From Colivivens sp963645405 (GTDB lineage: Bacteria; Bacteroidota; Bacteroidia; Bacteroidales; Bacteroidaceae), in NCBI GenBank assembly GCA_963645405.1, contig CAVISR010000046.1, positions 1-23,030 on the forward strand: a DNA stretch of 23,030 nt. Reading direction: 5' to 3'. Positions within the stretch are counted from its first letter, which is position 1; each line of letters starts with the position of its first letter. Shown piece after piece: positions 7,177 to 15,162 of this stretch. A program made the position numbers and the translations under genes. The notes beneath the pieces are model-generated. The model had not been told where the DNA came from and did not search any database. It saw only the letters and a program-made list of their open reading frames with translations.

Positions 7177-8376
7177 ATGCCGAGTATATCAGTCAGAGGC
7201 AATGAAATGCCTTCATCACCAATCCGCAAGTTAGCTCCTTTGGCAGAAGCTGCAAAGATGCGTGGTATACATGTGTACCATCTGAACATCGGACAGCCCG
7301 ACCTGCCAACACCGCAGATTGCACTCGATGCAATGAAAAGTATTGACAGAAAGATACTTGAGTACAGTCCGAGCCAGGGCTACCGCAGTTACAGGGAAAA
7401 GCTTGTCGGGTATTACGACAAGTTCAACATCAAGCTCGATGCCGACGACATCATCATCACGAGCGGCGGTTCCGAGGCGGTGCTGTTCGCATTCCTGTCA
7501 TGTCTGAATCCCGGTGACGAGATAATCGTGCCAGAGCCAGCCTATGCCAACTACATGGCATTTGCAATCTCTGCAGGAGCGGTGATCCGTACGATTGCCA
7601 CAACCATCGAGGAAGGCTTTGCCCTGCCGAAGGTGGAGAAGTTCGAAGAACTGATCAACGACCGTACCCGCGCAATCCTGATTTGCAACCCGAACAATCC
7701 GACTGGCTATCTCTACACAAGACGCGAGATGAACCAGATTCGCGACTTGGTGAAGAAATACGACCTCTATCTCTTTTCCGATGAAGTCTACCGTGAATTC
7801 ATCTACACCGGAAGCCCATATATCTCAGCCTGCCATCTGGAAGGAATAGAAGACAATGTGGTGCTCATCGACTCGGTTTCAAAACGATACAGCGAGTGCG
7901 GAATCCGTATCGGAGCGCTGATAACAAAGAACAAGGAAGTGCGCAAGGCAGTGATGAAGTTCTGCCAGGCACGCCTGAGCCCGCCACTCATCGGACAAAT
8001 CATAGCCGAGGCATCGCTCGATGTGCCCGAAACCTATCTGCGCGACGTGTACGACGAATATGTGGAACGACGTAAATGCTTGATTGACGGACTGAACCGC
8101 ATTCCTGGAGTCTATTCACCGATACCGATGGGTGCGTTCTACACAGTGGCCAAACTTCCGGTGGACGACAGCGAGAAGTTCTGTGCCTGGTGCTTGTCCG
8201 ACTTCAACTACGAGGGCGAGACCGTGATGATGGCTCCTGCAGCCGGATTCTACACCACTCCAGGTGCCGGGCGCAACCAGGTCCGCATTGCCTACGTCCT
8301 GAAGAAAGAAGACTTGGTAAGGTCACTGTTCGTTCTGAAGAAAGCACTTGAGGCTTATCCCGGACGCACGGAATAA
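7177..8376 (+). CDS. PLP-dependent class I/II aminotransferase
   Basis: The 399-residue protein is a fold-type I aminotransferase. It shows the N-terminal LNIGQPDLPTP stretch (36-46), the SGGSEA phosphate-loop region (96-101), NPNNPTG (171-177, Asn contacting the PLP ring), SDEVYREF (201-208, Asp202 to the pyridine nitrogen, Tyr205) and DSVSKRYS with the Schiff-base Lys236. A late GRNQVRIAYV supplies the carboxylate-binding Arg. Length and motifs fit aspartate/aromatic aminotransferases of subgroup I; the amino donor is not readable. The last codons and stop lie inside the first unit of a 17-bp tandem repeat. It appears to share a transcript with the permease downstream. Confidence 0.9.
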   Translation: MPSISVRGNEMPSSPIRKLAPLAEAAKMRGIHVYHLNIGQPDLPTPQIALDAMKSIDRKILEYSPSQGYRSYREKLVGYYDKFNIKLDADDIIITSGGSEAVLFAFLSCLNPGDEIIVPEPAYANYMAFAISAGAVIRTIATTIEEGFALPKVEKFEELINDRTRAILICNPNNPTGYLYTRREMNQIRDLVKKYDLYLFSDEVYREFIYTGSPYISACHLEGIEDNVVLIDSVSKRYSECGIRIGALITKNKEVRKAVMKFCQARLSPPLIGQIIAEASLDVPETYLRDVYDEYVERRKCLIDGLNRIPGVYSPIPMGAFYTVAKLPVDDSEKFCAWCLSDFNYEGETVMMAPAAGFYTTPGAGRNQVRIAYVLKKEDLVRSLFVLKKALEAYPGRTE

Positions 8377-8427
8377 CAAGACGCACGGAATACAAGACGT
8401 ACGGAATAACAAGACGCACGGAATAAC
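8364..8427. repeat. Four-unit 16-17 bp tandem repeat across the aminotransferase stop
   Basis: Units at 8364-8380, 8381-8396, 8397-8413 and 8414-8427 (the last cut short) follow ACGCACGGAATAACAAG with one base lost in unit 2 and C to T in unit 3. The true stop TAA (8374-8376) lies in unit 1. The array fills the gap to the permease gene, and its translation looks like a false N-terminal extension of that gene. Confidence 0.9.
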
Positions 8428-8440
8428 TATAAAATCAACC

Positions 8441-9691
8441 ATGCCCTTCGAACTCTTCATCGCAAAACGAATCTATTCACAAGGCAACGGGAAACAGCGC
8501 GTGTCCCGTCCAGCTGTGCGTATTGCCTTGTCGGGCATCATCATCGGACTTGCCGTGATGATTGTCAGCATTGCAGTCGTGATGGGTTTCAAAGATGAAG
8601 TAAGCAAGAAAGTCATCGGCTTCGGCTCCGACATCCAGGTAGTCAGCCTCACCCAAGACCAAAACCGGGTGCTTTTCCCGGTCCTGACCACCGACAGTCT
8701 GGTGAAAGTAGTCAAAAGCAATCGCCAGGTAAGCCACGTCCAGCGCTTTGCCACAAAGATGGGAATGCTGAAGACCGAGGACGATTTCCGTGGAATACAG
8801 CTCAAGGGAGTGGGGGAGGACTACGACTGCACCTTCTTCAAGACTTATCTCAAAGAAGGCAAGATGCCGGCGCTGAGCAGCAAAAGCGCATCCAACGAAC
8901 TGCTCATTTCCCAACGCATTGCATCCGACCTGGGACTGAGCGTGGGCGACAAAGTCTATGCCTATTTCGTGAACGGCACCAGCAGCATGAGGGCTCGACG
9001 CTTCAAGGTGACCGGAATCTACGAAACCAATCTCACCGAGTATGACCGCAACACGGTTCTTACCGACATCTATACAATCCGCAAACTCAACAACTGGCAA
9101 CCGGACCAATCCACCGGACTGGAGATTTCCATCAAAGACTTTGAGCAGGTCGGTGAAGTGACTCAAGCTTTGGGCGAGAAGATTAACCGCATTCCCGACC
9201 GCGACGGATGCGTGTATGGCGTGTTCAGCATAAAGCAACTTGCTCCAAACATCTTCTCATGGTTGGGCGTGCTCGACATGAATGTTGTGATGATACTTGT
9301 CCTGATGATATGTGTGGCTTCGTTCACCGTCATGTCCGGAATGCTTATCATAATGCTTGAACGCATCAACATGATAGGCATACTCAAAGCCCTTGGAACA
9401 ACCAATGCTTCAGTCCGCCGCATATTCATCAACTTCTCGGTGATGCTTGTCGGAAGGGGAATGTTGTGGGGAAATGTTGTGGGACTGGGACTATGCCTTC
9501 TGCAGTCACTCTTCCATATCGTGAAGCTCGATTCGTCAGTTTACTATCTCGATTCAGTGCCCATAAAGTTCGACTGGATAAATATAATAGGAGTAAATGC
9601 CATCACTCTGTTGATTTCACTTGTGGTCATCCTCGGTTCGTCCTATCTCATGGGACTTGGCAAGCCTGCCCATACCATGAAGTTCGAGTAG
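8441..9691 (+). CDS. ABC transporter permease, LolC/LolE-FtsX-like
   Basis: The 416-residue protein begins MPFELFIAKRIYS, as lipoprotein-releasing and FtsX-like permeases do. One membrane segment lies at about 27-49, then a large periplasmic domain (about 50-275), then three segments at about 280-305, 332-355 and 382-403. MLERINMIGILKALGTTNASVRRIF (305-329) is the conserved cytoplasmic coupling loop of the FtsX domain. LolC/E-type permeases extract lipoproteins from the inner membrane together with an ATPase; no ATPase gene is adjacent here. The ATG at 8441 is preferred over one at 8348, because the extra residues would just translate the tandem repeat. It ends 7 bp from the convergent DUF4886 gene. 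Confidence 0.88.
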   Translation: MPFELFIAKRIYSQGNGKQRVSRPAVRIALSGIIIGLAVMIVSIAVVMGFKDEVSKKVIGFGSDIQVVSLTQDQNRVLFPVLTTDSLVKVVKSNRQVSHVQRFATKMGMLKTEDDFRGIQLKGVGEDYDCTFFKTYLKEGKMPALSSKSASNELLISQRIASDLGLSVGDKVYAYFVNGTSSMRARRFKVTGIYETNLTEYDRNTVLTDIYTIRKLNNWQPDQSTGLEISIKDFEQVGEVTQALGEKINRIPDRDGCVYGVFSIKQLAPNIFSWLGVLDMNVVMILVLMICVASFTVMSGMLIIMLERINMIGILKALGTTNASVRRIFINFSVMLVGRGMLWGNVVGLGLCLLQSLFHIVKLDSSVYYLDSVPIKFDWINIIGVNAITLLISLVVILGSSYLMGLGKPAHTMKFE

Positions 9692-9698
9692 TGCAGAC

Positions 9699-10649
9699 TC
9701 ACTCATTCACAAACTCACTCACGTTGTAGTTGTTTGCCACGGCAAGTTTTGCACAGTTCTGAAGTAGCTTTCTGTTTGTGTCGTCCACAATCTCGCCATT
9801 CTTCTTTCCATACACCGTTTTGTCGTCACGCAAATCTGCATTGAAGCAAGGCGCGATGATAGTTTCAAAGAAAGTGCATGCCAGTAGATAACGTCCCTGG
9901 TAAAGGCTTATGTGTTGGTTGTCGCGTGTCCATTCGTTCTTTGTTGTGATGCTGCGCAGGCTGCGTGCGTTCTGTACAGCAGTTCCACAAGGAATGATGA
10001 TGTCAATGCCTGACTTCTGCTTCATCTCATTGGATGCGGCACAAATCTTTTTCCACATGTCTTCGGGAGTTCCATAGCGCTTGATGTCCTTGTGCTTGGA
10101 TGAATATGCCCATGTCTGGTTGAAGGCAAATGTGGTGCGCGGTGATATGGTGGTTATCTTGTAAGCCTGCAACAGTTTCGACAGATAAGGCTCGTATGAA
10201 TCGTAGTTGCCTGACTCGAGTGAGTATTGCTGGAAAACCACAACATCGTATGCAAAGCGCTTCATGACTTCTCTTATCGTGGTCTTCTTCTCCAACCGTT
10301 TCTCGCCGTGACTGTCGAATTGCCAAAGCTCATACACCGGTTCGTTGTTCTTGAAGTACTCATAGTGCTGTTTCATTGAACAACCGCCTTTGTAGAGAAC
10401 ATAGACTGCCACAGTGCTCAGTCCTGTAGACCTGAGGATGGACGGCAATGCTGTGCTTGTGTCGATGGAAAATGAATTGCCGATGAACAGCACATCGAGT
10501 TTGTAGGGCAAATAGGGTAGCTGTGGATTGCAGAAATATCCTTTCTCGTTGCCGATTGTCTGGGCTATAGCTTGGTTGACGGATGGTGTTTGCACCATCA
10601 GCACTGCAATAGTCAATGAAATAATTTTCTTGCAGATCATGTGTCTCAT
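9699..10649 (-). CDS. Secreted SGNH/GDSL-type hydrolase, DUF4886 family
   Basis: The 316-residue product starts with a basic, hydrophobic signal peptide (about residues 5-30, ending ...QAIAQ). LFIGNSFSID (54-63) places a candidate nucleophile Ser59 in block I of the SGNH fold. VVVFQQYS (136-143) resembles a later block, and DNQHIS (243-248) gives the Asp243/His246 pair typical of block V. This layout fits DUF4886, common in Bacteroidales and thought to contain extracytoplasmic esterases acting on glycans or their acyl groups; the substrate here is unknown. It lies about 100 bp downstream of the DUF2807 lipoprotein gene on the same strand and may be co-transcribed. Confidence 0.8.
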   Translation of the reverse strand: MRHMICKKIISLTIAVLMVQTPSVNQAIAQTIGNEKGYFCNPQLPYLPYKLDVLFIGNSFSIDTSTALPSILRSTGLSTVAVYVLYKGGCSMKQHYEYFKNNEPVYELWQFDSHGEKRLEKKTTIREVMKRFAYDVVVFQQYSLESGNYDSYEPYLSKLLQAYKITTISPRTTFAFNQTWAYSSKHKDIKRYGTPEDMWKKICAASNEMKQKSGIDIIIPCGTAVQNARSLRSITTKNEWTRDNQHISLYQGRYLLACTFFETIIAPCFNADLRDDKTVYGKKNGEIVDDTNRKLLQNCAKLAVANNYNVSEFVNE

Positions 10650-10684
10650 TTGTTTATCATTGTTTTATGTTGTCTTGTTCTTGC

Positions 10685-10723
10685 TTTGTCTCGTCTGTTT
10701 GTCTCGTCTGTTTGTCTTGTCTT
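10685..10723. repeat. Three-unit 13-bp tandem repeat
   Basis: TTTGTCTCGTCTG occurs exactly at 10685-10697 and 10698-10710, with a diverged third copy at 10711-10723. It lies in the 103-bp gap between the DUF2807 and DUF4886 genes. Confidence 0.8.
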
Positions 10724-10752
10724 TCCTCGTTTAGCCTCATCTTGTCACCCCT

Positions 10753-11631
10753 TTAGTCTTTTCCGCCGTTCTGTTGGAACACTTTCGCATTCCCTCTGTT
10801 GCGAATGATTTTTTTCTTGTAGTTGCCTTTGACGAATATGTTTCCGTCGATTGCCTCTACAAGAAGCCGGTCGGCATCGAAGTCCACATTGCAATAGGCT
10901 TGGTCCGTGATGTGGAGATTCAGTTGCTTCGCCTTGCCATCGAAGTCAATCTGGCATTTGCTGTTGCAGTCTACGGTCACATCCTGTCCTGCGTTTATGC
11001 TGCTGGCGATATGTCCTTGTCCCGACAAAGTGAATATTGCATTGTTCTCTACTATAGCCCGGCCCAGTTGCGCATCTCCGTCGCCGGTGATGTCGAGCGA
11101 CAAGTCACCTGCGTTTATGGTGTCGGCTTCGATGGACCCCGTTCCGAGAATTCCCAACTGGAGATTGTCGGATTCTATTGTCCCTACAGCATGAAAACCT
11201 CCTGTTCCGCACATAGCAATGGCTTTTATTGTCGGGCAAGATATGTAGAGCGTCAGTCTGTCGCTCATGGTCTTGTATTGCGTGAGGTCTATTTTCTCTT
11301 CGTTCTTCATGTTCACGGTAAGCACATTCTGGTCGACTCCTACGCTCAGTTTGTTCACAAGTTCTTCCGGTCCTTCTGCCTCGATATTGTATGGTCCTTG
11401 GGTGAACACAATGTTGGGACTGCCGATGTTGGTTATCTGATAGAATGTGCCTGAATACTTCACGTGCTGCCGTATAGTCTTGCTGGCTTTTTTCGTGTCT
11501 TCAGTTTTCACTTCGCCGTTTGCCTGCTTCCCGTTTTTGTCTGTTGTCTGTTGGCAACTGACCAGTAATAAGGTGCAAGTCAGCACCTCAAATGCATTAT
11601 ACAGAATTGTTCTAAACATTGTTTTAACCAT
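10753..11631 (-). CDS. DUF2807 (head GIN domain) lipoprotein
   Basis: With the ATG at 11631 the protein has 292 residues. A hydrophobic signal ends in LLLVSC (Cys26), a lipobox, so it should be a lipoprotein. The mature part is a repetitive beta-rich domain: an ITNIGSPNIVFTQGPYNIEAEGPEEL start, then short repeats of the type NLQLGILGTGSIEADTINAGDLSLDITGDGDAQL, the pattern of DUF2807 'head GIN' proteins, a right-handed beta-helix-like fold. Function is unknown; these are surface or periplasmic proteins in Bacteroidetes. An ATG at 11673 is rejected as the start because a -7 element (TACTTTTG, 11658-11651) lies downstream of it. Confidence 0.82.
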   Translation of the reverse strand: MVKTMFRTILYNAFEVLTCTLLLVSCQQTTDKNGKQANGEVKTEDTKKASKTIRQHVKYSGTFYQITNIGSPNIVFTQGPYNIEAEGPEELVNKLSVGVDQNVLTVNMKNEEKIDLTQYKTMSDRLTLYISCPTIKAIAMCGTGGFHAVGTIESDNLQLGILGTGSIEADTINAGDLSLDITGDGDAQLGRAIVENNAIFTLSGQGHIASSINAGQDVTVDCNSKCQIDFDGKAKQLNLHITDQAYCNVDFDADRLLVEAIDGNIFVKGNYKKKIIRNRGNAKVFQQNGGKD

Positions 11632-11650
11632 CTTCTCACAAATTTCTCTG

Positions 11651-11658
11651 CAAAAGTA
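11651..11658 (-). promoter_or_regulatory. -7 element for the DUF2807 gene
   Basis: TACTTTTG on the minus strand matches TAnnTTTG and sits about 20 bp before the ATG at 11631. No clear -33 TTTG is seen. Back to back with the slyD promoter. Confidence 0.5.
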
Positions 11659-11680
11659 GTGATTCTTCTCCATTTATTCG

Positions 11681-11688
11681 TATATTTG
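11681..11688 (+). promoter_or_regulatory. -7 element for the slyD-kdsD operon
   Basis: TATATTTG at 11681-11688, followed by C, matches the Bacteroidetes -7 consensus and lies 26 bp before the slyD ATG. A -33 TTTG at the right distance is not obvious. It is the only promoter-like signal found for the six-gene operon. Confidence 0.55.
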
Positions 11689-11714
11689 CACAAGAAAATT
11701 AAAACAATAATATT

Positions 11715-12296
11715 ATGGCAGTAAAAAACAACTACATCACAGTTGCATATAAACTTTACGTCAGTGATGATGAAGATGTAAAGGAAGAGTTGGTTGAGGA
11801 GTGCTCAGAGGAGCATCCGTTTATGTTTATCAGTAAGCTGGGATGTGTGTTGCCTGCGTTTGAGGATGCAATCGATCCTCTCACTGTCGGTGATAAGTTC
11901 GATTTCGTCATTCCTTGTGAAAAAGCCTATGGAAAGTTCGAGGATAAACTGATGTTTGATGTTCCCAAGGAGAACTTCATGGTTAATGGCAAATTCGATT
12001 CAAAGCATGTGTACGAAGGCAGTGTCCTGACGCTCCAGTCGGAAGACGGAAACCGCTTCAACGGTGTTGTCATCGAAGTGAAGGAGGATAATGTCACAAT
12101 CGACTTGAACCATCCGCGTGCCGGTCAGGATTTGCATTTCGTAGGCACAGTGGTCACACACCGTGAGGCTTCAAACGAAGAAGTGACTGAAATGCTCAAT
12201 ATGCTCAGCGGCAATGGCGGCTGTGGCGGTTGTGGCGGTTGCGGTGACTGTGGCGGAGAAAAAGGCGGCTGCGGCGGTTGTGGCGGATGTGAATAA
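11715..12296 (+). CDS. slyD: SlyD-type FKBP peptidyl-prolyl isomerase with Cys/Gly metal-binding tail
   Basis: The 193-residue protein has the SlyD arrangement: a split FKBP domain with an inserted IF (chaperone) domain at about 70-130. HPFMFISKLGCVLPAFEDAI (34-53) is the FKBP strand and helix after the acidic strand; NHPRAGQDLHFVGTVV (131-147) is the characteristic NHPLAGxxLxF segment. Instead of E. coli's His-rich tail it ends in a Gly/Cys tail (about 166-193) with seven Cys in GGC units, likely binding nickel, zinc or copper. It acts in the cytoplasm as folding helper and metallochaperone. It is first in the operon, 18 bp before aroC. Confidence 0.93.
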   Translation: MAVKNNYITVAYKLYVSDDEDVKEELVEECSEEHPFMFISKLGCVLPAFEDAIDPLTVGDKFDFVIPCEKAYGKFEDKLMFDVPKENFMVNGKFDSKHVYEGSVLTLQSEDGNRFNGVVIEVKEDNVTIDLNHPRAGQDLHFVGTVVTHREASNEEVTEMLNMLSGNGGCGGCGGCGDCGGEKGGCGGCGGCE

Positions 12297-12314
12297 GTTC
12301 TTACAATCTGACAA

Positions 12315-13343
12315 GTGAATACATTCGGAAATATATATAGGCTGACTACTTTCGGCGAAAGTCATGGCGAGGCTCTTGGAGGAGTCATCGACGGCTTTCC
12401 CGCAGGTATTCATGTGGACTTGGATTTCATTCAGTCGGAACTCGACCGACGTCGTCCTGGTCAGGGAATACTCACCACTTCGCGGAAGGAAGCCGATAAG
12501 GTGGAGATTCTCTCGGGATTATTCGAGGGCTTGTCCAGCGGCACACCAATCGGTTTCATTGTCCGCAACTCCAATCAGAAGTCATCCGACTACTCCAATA
12601 TCAAGGACCTTTACCGCCCTTCCCATGCCGACTATACATATCAGATGAAGTATGGTACAAGGGATTATCGTGGCGGCGGACGCACGTCTGCCCGCGAAAC
12701 TCTCTGCCGTGTGGTGGGAGGCGCTTTTGCCAAGTTGGCTCTCAATCAGTTGGGAATCAAAATCGAGGCTCGTGTGTCACAGGTAGGGAACCATGTCCTT
12801 ACCGGAACTGCAGAGGAACAGCTTGCCCGGATGGAGGAGATTGTGGGCGAAGTGCGTGCACAGCACGACAGCATTGGCGGAATCATTGAATGCACTGTAA
12901 AGAACTGCCCCGTAGGACTGGGCGAACCTGTGTTCGGAAAGCTGAATGCAGTCCTGGGTGCAGCCATGCTTTCAATCAATGCTGCCAAAGGCTTTGATTT
13001 GGGCGAAGGATTCAGAGGGGTAGGGCTTACCGGCTCGCAGATGAACGATGAGTTCTACAATGACAATGGAGTAATCCGCACTCGCACCAATCACAGTGGA
13101 GGAATCCAGGGTGGCATAAGCAATGGCGAGGACATCAATTTCAGAGTGTTGTTCAAGCCAGTCCCGACCATCATGCGTCCTCAGCACACAGTGACTAAGG
13201 ACGGCGAAGAAGTGGAGTTCACGGCACAGGGACGTCACGACCCATGCGTGTTGACCCGCGCCATTCCTATTGTTGAGTCAATGGCGGCAATGACTATCCT
13301 CGATTATTATTTGATAAACAAAACTACAAGGATTCATGAATAA
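12315..13343 (+). CDS. aroC: Chorismate synthase
   Basis: The 342-residue protein converts EPSP to chorismate with reduced FMN, the last step of the shikimate pathway. Signatures are TFGESHGEALGG (12-23), DRRRPGQG (44-51), HADYTYQMKYGTRDYRGGGRTSARET (104-129) and a late GRHDPCVLTRAIPIVESM segment. Length is a little short of the 350-400 usual, with no motif missing. The start is GTG at 12315, which gives the MNTFGNIYRLTTFGESHG N-terminus usual in Bacteroidetes; no ATG gives it. The end overlaps ssb by 8 bp. Confidence 0.97.
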   Translation: MNTFGNIYRLTTFGESHGEALGGVIDGFPAGIHVDLDFIQSELDRRRPGQGILTTSRKEADKVEILSGLFEGLSSGTPIGFIVRNSNQKSSDYSNIKDLYRPSHADYTYQMKYGTRDYRGGGRTSARETLCRVVGGAFAKLALNQLGIKIEARVSQVGNHVLTGTAEEQLARMEEIVGEVRAQHDSIGGIIECTVKNCPVGLGEPVFGKLNAVLGAAMLSINAAKGFDLGEGFRGVGLTGSQMNDEFYNDNGVIRTRTNHSGGIQGGISNGEDINFRVLFKPVPTIMRPQHTVTKDGEEVEFTAQGRHDPCVLTRAIPIVESMAAMTILDYYLINKTTRIHE

Positions 13344-13746
13344 AGTAATGTTGATAGGCAATGTAGGTCAGGAGCCTACAGTGAAGTATATAAATACAGG
13401 TGTTTGTGTTGCTACTCTGCGTCTGGCAACAACTGAACGCGGATACACCATGCGCGACGGAACTCAGATTCCTGACAGGGCTGAGTGGCATAACCTCATC
13501 TTCTGGGACAAGCAGGCTGAGGTTGTGGAGAAGTATGTGCACAAGGGCGACAAACTCTATGTTGAGGGAAAGTTGCAGACACGCAGTTATGATGACAAAC
13601 AAGGCATTCACCGTCAGATAGTAGAAATACTGGTCAACAGCATGGAGATGCTCACAGCACGTTCACAATCTGTTCAACCGGCGGTGACGGGAAATGCGGC
13701 AGCACAGCCAAAGCCTTCATCGACATCCAATGATGCACCGTTCTAA
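13336..13746 (+). CDS. ssb: Single-stranded DNA-binding protein
   Basis: The 136-residue protein has the SSB OB-fold: MNKVMLIGNVGQEPTVKYI at the N-terminus, AEWHNLIFWDKQAEVVEKYVHKGDKLYVEG (about 49-78), and a disordered Pro/Ser-rich C-terminus ending DAPF, the acidic-tip-like motif that recruits repair and replication partners (consensus DDIPF, here less acidic). It is shorter than the E. coli protein (178) because of its short linker. Bacteroidales genomes often carry several ssb copies, so this may not be the only one. It overlaps aroC by 8 bp and the next start codon by 1 bp (TAATG), so translational coupling is likely. Confidence 0.93.
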   Translation: MNKVMLIGNVGQEPTVKYINTGVCVATLRLATTERGYTMRDGTQIPDRAEWHNLIFWDKQAEVVEKYVHKGDKLYVEGKLQTRSYDDKQGIHRQIVEILVNSMEMLTARSQSVQPAVTGNAAAQPKPSSTSNDAPF

Positions 13747-14396
13747 TGATTTATTTCGACAGACAAATTGAAGATGTGAGGGTCGCCGTGTGGCACATGA
13801 CCGAGGACTATGACGAAATCCTCTCACTCTTGCCCGATGCCGACCTTGTGAAGAATGAGGCAGAAAGCCGGTTCAAATCCCAGCGCCGCATCATGGAATG
13901 GACCACTGTGCGCGTGTTGCTTTATATGGTGCTTGGCAGACAGGTCAACATCCTCTACAATGAACAGGGTGCACCGTCGTTGCCCGACTACGAAGGACTG
14001 AACATCAGCATTTCGCATACCAAGGAATATGTTGCAATAGCCTTGTCGGAGAAATCAAAGGTAGGCATCGATGTGGAGTATATCGAACATGATGCTACTG
14101 ACAATGACGGCAAACCTCCAAGAGTGGTGAGAGTGAAAGACCGGTTCGTGCGCAGTGACGAGTTCGCTGACAACCACATCAGCATGTTGCTGCATTGGTC
14201 GGCAAAGGAAACGGTGTTCAAAGTGTTGGGACGCGAGAAGGTGAATTTCATCAACGACCTGAAGGTGTTTCCGTTCGACGACACCGTTTATGAGGGAACA
14301 TTCGAACTGGAAGACCTCAAGCGCCACGACACTTACACTATTATGTATAAGGTGTTCGATGATTTTGTACTTACAATCACAAGACAGGAAGAATGA
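13746..14396 (+). CDS. 4'-phosphopantetheinyl transferase superfamily protein
   Basis: The 216-residue protein is of Sfp size and carries the PPTase signatures: ISISHTKEYVAIAL (87-100), GIDVEYI (107-113, Mg-binding Asp and Glu) and WSAKETVFKVLG (151-162). It transfers phosphopantetheine from CoA to a carrier-protein serine, activating acyl carrier protein for lipid A and fatty acid synthesis or other carrier domains. It overlaps ssb (TAATG) and kdsA (ATGA) and so is embedded in the LPS/KDO operon. No acpS-like gene is visible nearby, so it could be the general enzyme for this genome. It is longer than AcpS-type proteins (about 120-140). Confidence 0.92.
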   Translation: MIYFDRQIEDVRVAVWHMTEDYDEILSLLPDADLVKNEAESRFKSQRRIMEWTTVRVLLYMVLGRQVNILYNEQGAPSLPDYEGLNISISHTKEYVAIALSEKSKVGIDVEYIEHDATDNDGKPPRVVRVKDRFVRSDEFADNHISMLLHWSAKETVFKVLGREKVNFINDLKVFPFDDTVYEGTFELEDLKRHDTYTIMYKVFDDFVLTITRQEE

Positions 14397-15154
14397 ATGA
14401 CAAAATGAAAATAATAGCCGGACCATGCGTCATCGAGTCGATGGATGTGTTGGAGGAAGTGGCTTCCCAGTTGGTTGCGCTCAACCGGCAGTATGGGCTC
14501 GACATCATATTCAAGGCATCGTTCGACAAGGCAAACCGCACCTCAATCCGTTCGTTCCGTGGACCTGGAATGGACAAGGGACTGCAGATGCTGGCTGACA
14601 TAAAGAGCAAGTACGGACTGAAACTCCTTACCGACATTCATGAGAGCTATCAGGCACAGCCTGTAAGCGAGGTTGTCGATGTGCTGCAGATACCGGCATT
14701 CCTGTGCAGGCAGACCGACTTGCTTGTTGCTGCTGCAAAGACCGGAAAAACGGTGAACATAAAGAAAGCCCAGTTCCTCAGTGGCGACGACATGCAATAT
14801 CCTGTGCAGAAAGTGCGCGACAGCGGCAACGACAATGTGTGGCTCACCGAGCGCGGAAATATTTACGGATACAACAATCTCGTGGTGGATTTCCGCAATA
14901 TCCCGTGGATGCGGAAGTTCACGGACGTTGTGATTATGGACTGCACCCATTCAGTGCAGCGTCCGGGTGCAGTAGGAGGAAAGACCGGCGGCGACCGTGA
15001 GTTTGTTCCGGCAATGGCATTGGCTGCAAAGGCATTTGGTGCCAACGGCTTTTTCTTTGAAATCCATCCCGACCCTGAGAAGGCTCTCAGTGATGGACCC
15101 AATATGTTATATTTGAAGGATTTTGCCGATGTGGTGAAGTCCCTGATAGATTGA
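14393..15154 (+). CDS. kdsA: 3-deoxy-8-phosphooctulonate synthase (KDO-8-P synthase), metal-dependent type
   Basis: The 253-residue TIM-barrel enzyme condenses phosphoenolpyruvate with arabinose-5-phosphate to give KDO-8-phosphate for LPS. KASFDKANRTS (41-51), RSFRGPGM (53-60), FLCRQTDLL (103-111) and DCTHSVQRPG (183-192) are diagnostic. Cys12 (AGPCVIES), His186, Glu223 and Asp234 sit at the spacing of the metal ligands Cys11, His185, Glu222 and Asp233 of the Aquifex enzyme (numbering from memory), so this is the metal-dependent class, unlike E. coli's Asn type. It overlaps the PPTase gene by 4 bp and is followed 8 bp later by kdsD, whose product makes its substrate. Confidence 0.95.
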   Translation: MNDKMKIIAGPCVIESMDVLEEVASQLVALNRQYGLDIIFKASFDKANRTSIRSFRGPGMDKGLQMLADIKSKYGLKLLTDIHESYQAQPVSEVVDVLQIPAFLCRQTDLLVAAAKTGKTVNIKKAQFLSGDDMQYPVQKVRDSGNDNVWLTERGNIYGYNNLVVDFRNIPWMRKFTDVVIMDCTHSVQRPGAVGGKTGGDREFVPAMALAAKAFGANGFFFEIHPDPEKALSDGPNMLYLKDFADVVKSLID

Positions 15155-15162
15155 CTCTGTTT

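Noticed and set aside
8348..8440. 31-residue N-terminal extension of the LolC/E-like permease
   Set aside because: It overlaps the aminotransferase and translates the tandem repeat. The family-typical N-terminus starts at the ATG at 8441.
11632..11673. Upstream start codon for the DUF2807 lipoprotein
   Set aside because: The -7 promoter element lies downstream of it, and the longer N-terminus puts extra polar residues before the signal peptide.
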